Source of the DNA: Butyrivibrio sp.
GTDB lineage: Bacteria > Bacillota > Clostridia > Lachnospirales > Lachnospiraceae
DNA length: 64,000 bases
Assembly: GCA_015056625.1 (NCBI GenBank)
Contig: SVFY01000017.1
Coordinates: 1 to 64,000, forward strand
Direction: 5' to 3'
Positions 18,072 to 25,269 of the stretch are shown here, in pieces; within the stretch, counting starts at the first letter, position 1, and each line of letters starts with the position of its first letter. The notes under the pieces were generated by a model. It had not been told where the DNA came from. It saw nothing but the letters and a program-made list of their open reading frames with translations, and searched no databases. A program made the position numbers and the translations under genes.

Positions 18072-18263
18072 ATTTTGTGCTAAAAAAGGCTGTTTTGCAA
18101 AATCGGGTACCATAGAATTTACAGTATATTGTTAAAGGCTATACGCTAAATTGATTTTCGCGATTTTGCACGGCATTTTTTGCAAGATTATTTGTTTTGT
18201 CTTGATTTACATGCTCTAGCCAATGGTACCCCTTTTTCAAAAATCCGGCTTTTTAGCACAAAA
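18072..18263. repeat. MITE-like element with ~40-bp imperfect terminal inverted repeats
   Basis: The left arm (18072-18112, ATTTTGTGCTAAAAAAGGC...GGGTACCA) and the right arm (18224-18263) are imperfect reverse complements. The outer 15 bp and the inner GGTACCA match best. The 111-bp centre is AT-rich and has no open frame. The size of about 192 bp and the absence of coding fit a miniature inverted-repeat element or a large hairpin. No clear target-site duplication is visible. Confidence 0.55.
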
Positions 18264-18304
18264 CTAAATATCAAAGTAAAAGCGCCACCGCTTCTAATCA
18301 AATC

Positions 18305-19081
18305 TTATTTTCTGCCTCTAAACTTGCGGATCAGGTAGATGATAAGCCAAATGATAAGAGCTATTACTGCCAATACTATTATCAAAACAACTACTGGTCC
18401 TATATAGTGAACTGCTGATGGCTGCGTACTTCCAATGCTTTCTTGTCCTGCACCTTCAGTCTTGGCACTTCCTACAGGCTGCGCTGGTTCAGCAGGTATA
18501 GAAGTATCGCTACTTTCCTGCGACTGCGTACTTCCAGTAGATTGTGTAGAATCTGCTGGCTCAACTGTCTCTTCTTCCGCTTGTTCAGCAGTGGCTTCGG
18601 AATCATAGACTGGAGATTCTGTCATACCTTCGTTTGTGGCTAGCTCCGTCTCCTCCTTAGCTGTCTCGGTACTTTCGTAGTAAGCATCTTCCGCTTCCTC
18701 CACTGGTGCCTCTGCCGCTTCCTCGTATGCGCTCTCCGTCGCTGCTGGTGCCTCTGCTGCCTCTTCAGCTGGCGCTGCCGCCGGTGCTTCCATAGCGCTG
18801 TCACTCATTGATGGTGCGCTGGTGTTTGAAACGCCGCCTGTGATTCTGATAACAGCTGCGGTTCCCACAAGAAGAATTGCAAGCATAGCAACCATTCCGC
18901 CGTATCTCTTTATACCGTCTCCAAGGCGCTTCTTAAACGGAACCACCTTCGAACTTTCAACGACCTGATCACGCGCCTTATCTTCGCCACTCTCCAGCTC
19001 TTTTTCCAGATTCTGAAGGATGCGCTTTCTCATTTCATCATCGACTTTTACGTGTTCCATTACTCTTTGATATTTATTCAA
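18305..19081 (-). CDS. anti-sigma factor-like membrane protein with Ala/Glu/Ser-rich stalk
   Basis: A 258-residue protein encoded directly after, and overlapping by 8 bp, the ECF sigma gene. The N-terminal 55 residues are cytoplasmic and charged (EHVKVDDEMRKRILQNLEKE) and would hold sigma. A membrane helix follows at about 63-83 (MVAMLAILLVGTAAVIRI). Residues 90-220 form a low-complexity stalk of A, E, P, S and T. A second membrane helix (about 224-248) and a basic tail RKFRGRK close the protein. Classic zinc-binding HxxxCxxC of ZAS anti-sigmas is absent. The role is inferred from position and topology. Confidence 0.65.
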   Translation of the reverse strand: MNKYQRVMEHVKVDDEMRKRILQNLEKELESGEDKARDQVVESSKVVPFKKRLGDGIKRYGGMVAMLAILLVGTAAVIRITGGVSNTSAPSMSDSAMEAPAAAPAEEAAEAPAATESAYEEAAEAPVEEAEDAYYESTETAKEETELATNEGMTESPVYDSEATAEQAEEETVEPADSTQSTGSTQSQESSDTSIPAEPAQPVGSAKTEGAGQESIGSTQPSAVHYIGPVVVLIIVLAVIALIIWLIIYLIRKFRGRK

Positions 19082-19730
19082 AGTCGTATGCCTCCTTCAG
19101 TATTATTTTTAGTTTTTCTCTTCCCCTCAAAAGGTCGGAGCGGATCGTCGACTCCTTGCGGTCAAGAACTTTCGCGATCTCCGCTGTTGAATAACCCTCT
19201 TCGTAAAAGAGATGTATGACTTCCCTGTACTTCTCAGGGAGCTGTTTAACTGCGTCCCAGACAAAGGAAAGGTCTTCCTCGTCCTCAGCAACAAGCTCCT
19301 CCATGAGTTCATCTGTCTCTCTGTAATTGTTGTACTTTATCTTGTTCTTGCTGATATTGGCGGCAACCCTCAGTATCCAGGCCTTCTCATGCTCAGCGTT
19401 TTCAAAAGAAGGCGCTGCCTTTATATACTGGATAAGCGTATCCTGCAGGATATCCTCTGCATCGCTCATGTTGTGAACATAGGAATAAGCAAGACGAAGG
19501 ACCTTGTCGCCATAGATATCAATGATCTGCCCTGCCCTCTCACAGGCGCTTTGGGTGGCACTGTCTGACTGCTCTTTAGCTGATGCCTTTATATCATCTG
19601 CTATATTTGCAAAAAGAAATATCTTTGAAGCAGCTCTTTTCATCAGAGCCTTAATGTTCCTGCCATCAGAATATATATCGAACAAAAGCCGCTCTGCTGG
19701 CCTTTCAAATCTAAGTGCGTAATCTGACAT
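19074..19730 (-). CDS. ECF-type RNA polymerase sigma factor
   Basis: A 218-residue sigma-70 family regulator. The start at the ATG at 19730 (MSDYALRFERP) follows GGGAGGAAAAT, although that site lies in a strong hairpin. Region 2 is seen in LRLAYSYVHNMSDAEDILQDTLIQYI and region 4 in LPEKYREVIHLFYEEGYSTAEIAKVL with the helix-turn-helix ending ESTIRSDLLRGREKLK. An unusual extension of about 70 residues precedes region 2 and contains Ser/Ala-rich helices. It stands between a vWA lipoprotein gene (48 bp gap) and the anti-sigma gene, so all three are probably one operon that answers an envelope signal. Confidence 0.88.
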   Translation of the reverse strand: MSDYALRFERPAERLLFDIYSDGRNIKALMKRAASKIFLFANIADDIKASAKEQSDSATQSACERAGQIIDIYGDKVLRLAYSYVHNMSDAEDILQDTLIQYIKAAPSFENAEHEKAWILRVAANISKNKIKYNNYRETDELMEELVAEDEEDLSFVWDAVKQLPEKYREVIHLFYEEGYSTAEIAKVLDRKESTIRSDLLRGREKLKIILKEAYDFE

Positions 19731-19733
19731 ATT

Positions 19734-19766
19734 TTCCTCCCGGGGAACACTGCTCCCCGGGAGGAA
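19734..19766 (-). promoter_or_regulatory. 13-bp perfect hairpin that occludes the sigma gene ribosome site
   Basis: Arms TTCCTCCCGGGGA and TCCCCGGGAGGAA are exact complements around a 7-nt loop. The GGGAGGAA that should bind 16S rRNA is the 3' arm, ending 3-4 bases before the ATG at 19730. No T-tract follows. Translation of the sigma factor should depend on opening the hairpin. Confidence 0.7.
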
Positions 19767-19778
19767 GTATATCAAATA

Positions 19779-21491
19779 TCAGCTTCTCTTTTCCACCATT
19801 CTTACCAGTGAAATGAACTCATCCTTGTAGTCGTCAGTGTTATCAAGCTCTTTATAACCATTGATGATGTCTCTGTAAGTCATAGTTCCTGCATAGTCGC
19901 TGTCCCCAAGGATCATTGCAAACTCAGATACAAGGCTGGCAAACTTAAAGTTTTCACTTACGTTCTCGCTGTAGGCATCTGCACCAACAACATATGATAA
20001 AAGCTCAGACTTATCTTTTTCAGGCTCTTTGTAGCGAATCTTGATAGTTGCATAGTCATCTGATCCATCGCTGTTTTCTGCAGGCTGGTACTTAAGATCG
20101 ATTGCGCTTTCGCTGCCAGCTGGAACGATCTCATAGAGAGCTACAACGCTGTGACCTGAGCCAAGTTCTCCGCCGTCCTTCTTATCATTGTTAAAGTCCA
20201 CTGCATCCATTTCCCTGTTTTCGTAGCCAATGAGCCTGTAGGAATTAACTGTAGCAGGGTTAAACTCAACCTGGAATTTAACATCTTTTGCAACTGTTAC
20301 AAGTGTTGATGTCATCTCTTCTACAAGGACCTTTCTTGCCTCTATAAGAGAGTCAATGTAGGAGTAGTTGCCGTTTCCACAGTCAGCAAGTCTTTCCATC
20401 TTGTCATCCTTGTAATTGCCTTCGCCAAAACCAAGGACTGAAAGATAGATTCCCTGATCCTTCTTTTTTGAAATGAAGTCTTCAAGCTCATCAGGATCTG
20501 AGATACCAACGTTTAGATCTCCGTCTGTTGCCATGATGATACGGTTGTTTCCACCATCGATGAAATTCTCTTTTGCTATCTCATAGGCCATCTCCATGCC
20601 TCTCTCACCTGCAGTTGAACCATTAGCTTCAAGAGATCTGATGGCTTCTTTGATCTTTCTTTTTTCAGACATATCAGCGCCGTCAAGAACGACTTTTTCC
20701 TTGCTTGCGTAGGTTACGATAGATACTGTGCCTTCTCCAGGAAGATTATCAACAAGCTCGTTAAATCCCTTCTTTAAGAGCCCAAGCTTGTCCTCGTCGT
20801 CCATTGAACCTGATACATCAATGAGGAATACAAGATTGCTCTTTGGAAGCTGTCCGTCAAGCTTATCCTCAGCCTTTACTCCAACAAACATAAGCTCGTG
20901 GTCCTCATTCCATGGGCACCTTGAAACTTCAGTTGTAACTGCAAACTTCTCACCCTTCTTTGGACTCTTAAGATCATAGGAAAAGTAGTTAAGAAATTCC
21001 TCAGGTCTTACAGCATCGCTTGGGATATTTCTTTTCCCATATCCATCCTCGATCATGCGCCTTACATTGGCGTAGGATGCTGTGTCCACATCTGCTGCAA
21101 AAGTTGAAAGAGGCTGACCCTGGGATAAGAAAAAACCGTTCTCGTCAGGCTTATCGTAGGACTCGGTGTTGTACTCAGGAACAACTACGCAGTAGTCGCT
21201 ATCTTCGTAAACATAGCACCCTTCAGTTTCAGCAGCCTTGGAAGCTCCCAAGGAATCGAATAATGAGCTTGCTGGTGAAGATGGGGCTGCCATCACAGGT
21301 TCCTCGCAGACTTCTGTGCTGTAGTCACCATAGCTTTCTGATGTAGCAGTGCTGTAGTAGCCGTTATCCTGTACGGGGTACTCAGCAGCAGTTTCAGTCT
21401 GATAGTTTCTGGCTGATCCGCATCCGGACAGATTTCCTGCCAGAAGTGCTGCCATTGTTAATGTGCCAATTAGTCTGTAGTTCTTTTTCAT
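19779..21491 (-). CDS. von Willebrand factor A domain lipoprotein (YfbK/DUF3520-like)
   Basis: A 570-residue exported lipoprotein. The start at 21491 (MKKNYRLIGTLTMAALL) follows GGAGGG; the lipobox LSGC marks the lipidated cysteine. A Tyr/Glu/Ser-rich linker leads to the block FAADVDTASYANVRRMIEDG and RPEEFLNYFSYD, typical of the YfbK-like family. The vWA domain has an intact MIDAS (FLIDVSGSMDDED) and the later TDGDLNVGI motif. The C-terminal part (about 430-570) fits DUF3520. Together with the ECF sigma and anti-sigma genes downstream it resembles envelope-sensing loci in which the vWA protein binds a surface ligand. The ligand is unknown. Confidence 0.82.
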   Translation of the reverse strand: MKKNYRLIGTLTMAALLAGNLSGCGSARNYQTETAAEYPVQDNGYYSTATSESYGDYSTEVCEEPVMAAPSSPASSLFDSLGASKAAETEGCYVYEDSDYCVVVPEYNTESYDKPDENGFFLSQGQPLSTFAADVDTASYANVRRMIEDGYGKRNIPSDAVRPEEFLNYFSYDLKSPKKGEKFAVTTEVSRCPWNEDHELMFVGVKAEDKLDGQLPKSNLVFLIDVSGSMDDEDKLGLLKKGFNELVDNLPGEGTVSIVTYASKEKVVLDGADMSEKRKIKEAIRSLEANGSTAGERGMEMAYEIAKENFIDGGNNRIIMATDGDLNVGISDPDELEDFISKKKDQGIYLSVLGFGEGNYKDDKMERLADCGNGNYSYIDSLIEARKVLVEEMTSTLVTVAKDVKFQVEFNPATVNSYRLIGYENREMDAVDFNNDKKDGGELGSGHSVVALYEIVPAGSESAIDLKYQPAENSDGSDDYATIKIRYKEPEKDKSELLSYVVGADAYSENVSENFKFASLVSEFAMILGDSDYAGTMTYRDIINGYKELDNTDDYKDEFISLVRMVEKRS

Positions 21492-21593
21492 AATAAATTC
21501 CCTCCAATTGTGTTTTGGTAATTGCCTTTCTACCATGTACACAACTGAAGGGAATGATATGTTGCAAATTATTCAAATTTTTTTTAAAAATTT

Positions 21594-22604
21594 TTAGCAC
21601 CTTACATCAAGGAAGTCAAACCTGCCATTTAGCTTGAGTTTTCTTGAATTTGCCGGGATGAAAAGGCAGTCGCCTTTATAGATATCTATGTAGTGGCGTC
21701 TTTCATCTTCATCCTGATAGCACACTGTTCCACAGCCATCAAAGCAAAGCAACACTCTGAAGGACAACTCATCTGCCTCATAAAAGACATCCTGTCTTCT
21801 CTCAGTATTTACCAGCATCCTGTTTACTTCGAAGTACTTACATCTTGATAAAAGCTCTTTTGCCACACCCGGTCCGTATCTCAAAACGCGGAGCTTCTGC
21901 CTTGGTTCCGGAAGTCCCTTAAGATTTGATACCTCCAAAGCCTTGTCTATATGAAGTTCACGAAGATTTCCATTTTTATCAACACGGTTATAGTCGTAGA
22001 TCCTGTAGGTCAGGTTGCTGCTCTCCTGGATCTCAGCCACAAGGGCTCCAGCACCAATGGCATGTATGGTGCCTGACTCAATATAAAAGACATCGTTCTT
22101 TTTGATTGGCACGTACTGAAGATGCCTTTCAAGTTTTCCTTCATTTATATATGAAAGAAGGTCCTCTTTGGTGCAGTCATGCTTAAGGCCATACACCAGT
22201 CTCGCTCCTGCAGATGCATCAAGGACGTACCACATCTCGGTTTTGCCCCTCTGGCCGTTCTCATGCTCAAAAGCATATTCATCACTTGGATGAACCTGTA
22301 CCGACAGATCAGACTTGGCGTCAATAAACTTGATGAGGATCGGTATCTCTTTTAATTCCTCATAGTGCTGGCCCAAAAACTCAGGATGCATACTGATGAC
22401 ATCCTTTAGAGTCATTCCGTCGAACTCTCCGCCTGACACTGTGCTAAGGCCGTCCGGGTGAGTTGAGCACTCCCAGGTTTCCGCCAGTGGATCCATATTT
22501 ATTTTTTTGCTAAAGTCGTCATTAAGTCTCTGTCCGCCCCACAGATAGTCCTTACCTGCAGGCTTAAGCAGAAACGGAATGGCGCCCGATCTTTCTTTTC
22601 CCAT
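21594..22604 (-). CDS. manA: mannose-6-phosphate isomerase, class I
   Basis: Interconverts fructose-6-phosphate and mannose-6-phosphate, the entry to GDP-mannose. The 336 residues show the cupin metal site in KFIDAKSDLSVQVHPSDEYA (Gln and His ligands) and a later YIESGTIHAIGAGALVAEIQ with the His/Glu pattern. The N-terminal LLKPAGKDYLWGGQRLN is typical of the short bacterial type I enzymes. It lies 9 bp downstream of manC, so the two form a GDP-mannose operon. Confidence 0.93.
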   Translation of the reverse strand: MGKERSGAIPFLLKPAGKDYLWGGQRLNDDFSKKINMDPLAETWECSTHPDGLSTVSGGEFDGMTLKDVISMHPEFLGQHYEELKEIPILIKFIDAKSDLSVQVHPSDEYAFEHENGQRGKTEMWYVLDASAGARLVYGLKHDCTKEDLLSYINEGKLERHLQYVPIKKNDVFYIESGTIHAIGAGALVAEIQESSNLTYRIYDYNRVDKNGNLRELHIDKALEVSNLKGLPEPRQKLRVLRYGPGVAKELLSRCKYFEVNRMLVNTERRQDVFYEADELSFRVLLCFDGCGTVCYQDEDERRHYIDIYKGDCLFIPANSRKLKLNGRFDFLDVRC

Positions 22605-22613
22605 ATGATCCTA

Positions 22614-23927
22614 TCACTCAAGCTCGAACTTCTGCTTGTCCTCTACAGAGATGTCACTTCCAAGCTGTATCTCCACAAGCTTTAGCTCAGTGTCCGCAAA
22701 TACAGTGTGTCTGCAGCCTGCGCTCATGGTGATCACATCGCCGGGAGCAATGTTCTGCTCCATGCCGTCAACGACTGTGCGACCTGTGCCTGAGAGAACA
22801 ACCCACACCTCGTCCCTGTTCTTGTGGCTGTGGTAGTTCATGGAATGACCAGGATTAAGGATGACCTTGATGGTCATGGCTGTGGGCTCAACATCCATTA
22901 CCTGATAGCTGCCCCAGCTCTTTTCCGCGAACATGATCTGCTGATCGATGCCATCAACGTAAGGCTTGATGTAGGAACTCTGTTCCTTGTCTGAAACCAG
23001 GATTCCCTCTGGAGAAGCCGAAATGACAACGTCATGAAGGCCCATGGCGATAATAGGCACATTGAGCTCATTGAGGATGTGAACGCCCTCGCAGTTGTCG
23101 TTCATGATACCCTTACCCACAACGTTCTCAGTCATGGCCTCTGTCAGAGTGTTCCATGTTCCAAGATCCTTCCACTCTCCAGCAAATCTCAGAACCTGGA
23201 TCTTGTCCTCTTTTTCTACAACAGCATAGTCAAAAGAGATTTTCTCCAAAGTCTCATACTTTGAAAAGAGATCCTGGTAGTCTGTAAAGTCAATAAGTTC
23301 GTGAGCTCTTTTAAGCACATATGAAAGCTTGTAGGCAAATACGCCGCCGTTCCACAAAGCACCCTTTGATATGTAGTCCTTGGCAACTTCTACTGTTGGC
23401 TTTTCTTTGAAAGTCTCAACATCTGAAGTGTCATCCTTGGTCTTGGGAATGATGTAGCCGTACTTCTCACTTGGGTAAGTTGGCTCGATCCCCATAAGAA
23501 CAAGATTGGCCTCTCCCTTAGCTGCCTGATCGGAGAGCTTTTTAAGAGCCTCAAAATAGTCGTCCTCAACATAAGGGTCTACCGGACAAACCACCACTGG
23601 TTCGTTTGGATCAACTCCCATAACATCAACAAGATATGCAGTAGCCAGAGCAATTGCAGGAAAAGTATCTCTTCTGCAAGGCTCTACACTGATGCCAACA
23701 TCAGTTCCGATCTGGTTGTGGATGGCAGAGATCTGACTCTTACTGGTTGCAATGGTTACAGTGGCATCAGCGTCAATCTTCTTGATCTTGCCATACATCC
23801 TCTGGACCATGGACTCGTAGGTTCCATCTTCATTCTTAAAGATCTTGATAAACTGTTTACTTCTTACGTCATTGGAAAGTGGCCACAGGCGCTTGCCTGA
23901 TCCACCTGATAACAAAATAATATTCAA
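22614..23927 (-). CDS. manC: mannose-1-phosphate guanylyltransferase
   Basis: Makes GDP-mannose from GTP and mannose-1-phosphate for surface glycans. I place the start at the TTG at 23927 (MNIILLSGGSGKRLWPL), because AAAGGTG lies 8 bases upstream and the family begins this way; a GTG at 23939 touches that purine tract. The nucleotidyltransferase domain carries the pyrophosphorylase signature SGGSGKRLWPLS and the FKEKPTVE block. The C-terminal 110 residues are a cupin (NYHSHKNRDEVWVVLSGTG), as in bifunctional ManC/AlgA. A separate manA follows. An extended -10 (TGTTATACT, near 23994) is a likely promoter. Confidence 0.93.
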   Translation of the reverse strand: MNIILLSGGSGKRLWPLSNDVRSKQFIKIFKNEDGTYESMVQRMYGKIKKIDADATVTIATSKSQISAIHNQIGTDVGISVEPCRRDTFPAIALATAYLVDVMGVDPNEPVVVCPVDPYVEDDYFEALKKLSDQAAKGEANLVLMGIEPTYPSEKYGYIIPKTKDDTSDVETFKEKPTVEVAKDYISKGALWNGGVFAYKLSYVLKRAHELIDFTDYQDLFSKYETLEKISFDYAVVEKEDKIQVLRFAGEWKDLGTWNTLTEAMTENVVGKGIMNDNCEGVHILNELNVPIIAMGLHDVVISASPEGILVSDKEQSSYIKPYVDGIDQQIMFAEKSWGSYQVMDVEPTAMTIKVILNPGHSMNYHSHKNRDEVWVVLSGTGRTVVDGMEQNIAPGDVITMSAGCRHTVFADTELKLVEIQLGSDISVEDKQKFELE

Positions 23928-24076
23928 AGCGTGTTTCACCTTTCATAATTTGTTTTACTTTTAGTACTAGTTTAAAACAATCTCATATAGTATAACACAT
24001 TCAACAGTCATAAAGAGTATTCCATTTTCGTTTCAAAGGTGAGAAAATATACTCACATTTACAACCAACAGGAAGG

Positions 24077-24172
24077 ATGCCATTTAACAGACAGGCAGAT
24101 GTTTTAAGAGCAACTTCTGATTCTGAATATCTTGAAGCGCTTTTTGAAGAATACAATAATTATGTCAAATAA
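24077..24172 (+). CDS. possible 31-residue leader ORF upstream of the protease
   Basis: ATGCCATTT opens a 31-codon frame whose stop (24170-24172) overlaps the start of the lipoprotein gene. AGGAAGG directly touches the ATG, which is a poor spacing. The peptide (ending YLEALFEEYNNYVK) is acidic and resembles nothing I know. It could allow coupled translation, or it may be chance. Confidence 0.25.
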   Translation: MPFNRQADVLRATSDSEYLEALFEEYNNYVK

Positions 24173-24797
24173 ACTTATTTCCTTTAAAGTCATCATAGCT
24201 TCTATTTCTACTCTTTTACTTCTTTCCGCATGTATAGGTTGTTCCGGGCAAGGTGATGGCAATTTCGACAACGCCTTTAACCACGCACTTAAGACCTCGG
24301 TCACCATAGACAGCGGGAAATTATCTGGCAGCGGAAATATCTGGAAGATTGGAAAAAAGACTATCACTGTGATAACAGCTTCTCACGTGATAGATGATAA
24401 AGAAGATATCACTGTATATTTCTGGAATGGAGATCATGCCAGTGCACAGGTCTTTACTAATAACGCTGAAAAAGACTACTGCCTTTTGACAGTAAAAGTG
24501 GATGATACAAAAAAGATTGATATTGAAGAGTTAAAACCCGCTAAAGCGCTCCCAGAGTCCGGTGCAAACATTTTCATGGTTATCCCAGATTACAACACTG
24601 CAAGCGCAGGACTTGTAGCAAGCCCAGAGACCTTTTCTGAAGATTTTAACCAGGATGTGATCTACTGCTATCTTGATGTCAATGAGGGCATGTCAGGTGG
24701 CGGACTCTTTGATTACAAGGGGCGGTACCTTGGTCTCCTCCTTGGCGGATCTGATGAGGGAGAAGGGGTATTTCTTAATGCAACTGATATACATTAG
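24162..24797 (+). CDS. lipoprotein with trypsin-like serine protease fold
   Basis: One of only two clear plus-strand genes. The ATG at 24162 gives a 211-residue protein with a lipoprotein signal (LLLLSAC, lipidated Cys24); an upstream TTG at 24132 would add ten residues. The chymotrypsin-fold triad is visible: His75 in ITASHVID, Asp105 in AEKDYCLL and Ser178 in NEGMSGGGLF. It lacks a PDZ domain and is shorter than HtrA. It is likely an extracytoplasmic membrane-anchored protease of unknown target. The upstream Shine-Dalgarno is weak. A perfect hairpin terminator follows. Confidence 0.8.
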   Translation: MSNKLISFKVIIASISTLLLLSACIGCSGQGDGNFDNAFNHALKTSVTIDSGKLSGSGNIWKIGKKTITVITASHVIDDKEDITVYFWNGDHASAQVFTNNAEKDYCLLTVKVDDTKKIDIEELKPAKALPESGANIFMVIPDYNTASAGLVASPETFSEDFNQDVIYCYLDVNEGMSGGGLFDYKGRYLGLLLGGSDEGEGVFLNATDIH

Positions 24798-24807
24798 TAA
24801 ACAATTA

Positions 24808-24838
24808 GGGCCGGTTCATAAGAACCGGCCCCATATTA
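24808..24838 (+). terminator. hairpin terminator after the protease gene
   Basis: Perfect 10-bp arms GGGCCGGTTC/GAACCGGCCC around ATAA, followed by CATATTATTT. The T-tract is interrupted, but placement 11 bp after the stop supports the call. Confidence 0.7.
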
Positions 24839-24858
24839 TTTAAGCTTGTAACATGAAT

Positions 24859-25122
24859 CCTGTTGTTTTCTGTAATTATCCATTTCTCAACAGTGATAAT
24901 ATCCTGATATAACCTGTTGTTTTTCTGAATTGCTTATTTTCCAACAGTGAAAATATCTTGATATACCCTGTTGCGTTCCTGAATTGTTTGTTTTCCAACA
25001 GGAAAATCCCCCTGTTATACCCTGTTGTTTTCCTAAAACATTTGTTTTCCAACAGGAAACATGCTCTGTTATACCCTGTTGCTTTCCCAAAACATTTATT
25101 TTCCAACAGTGAAATCCCCCAA
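24859..25122. repeat. five tandem 54-bp repeats, each able to fold into a hairpin
   Basis: The word CAACAG recurs at 24888, 24942, 24996, 25050 and 25104, exactly every 54 bp. Each unit holds CCTGTTG about 29 bp before CAACAGG, so each can fold on itself. Units 3 and 4 are closest to each other. On the minus strand the unit is 18 codons (LLENKCFRKTTGYNRGIF-like) and stays open, which is expected for a 54-bp repeat with no stop. I see no start signal that supports translation. Confidence 0.8.
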
Positions 25123-25174
25123 CAAACCAAAAACAAACCAAAAACAAGCCAAAAAACTGTCCCAGTGGCTTGTC

Positions 25175-25264
25175 GGACGGCTTTTGTGACAGAGGGGACG
25201 GTTCTTTTGACACATTGCACGCAACGTGTCAAAAGAACCGTCCCCTCTGTCACAAAAGCCGTCC
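25175..25264. repeat. 39-bp perfect inverted repeat with the GGGGACGGTTCTTTTG core
   Basis: Arms 25175-25213 and 25226-25264 are exact reverse complements with a 12-nt loop (ATTGCACGCAAC). The right arm ends 5 bp before the stop codon of the nucleoside kinase gene (25272-25270). Same core, loop length and position relative to a stop codon as the element at 6388-6533. Confidence 0.9.
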
Positions 25265-25269
25265 TTTTA

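Noticed and set aside
24859..25122. CRISPR array
   Set aside because: The repeats are contiguous and degenerate, with no unique spacers of constant length and no cas genes.
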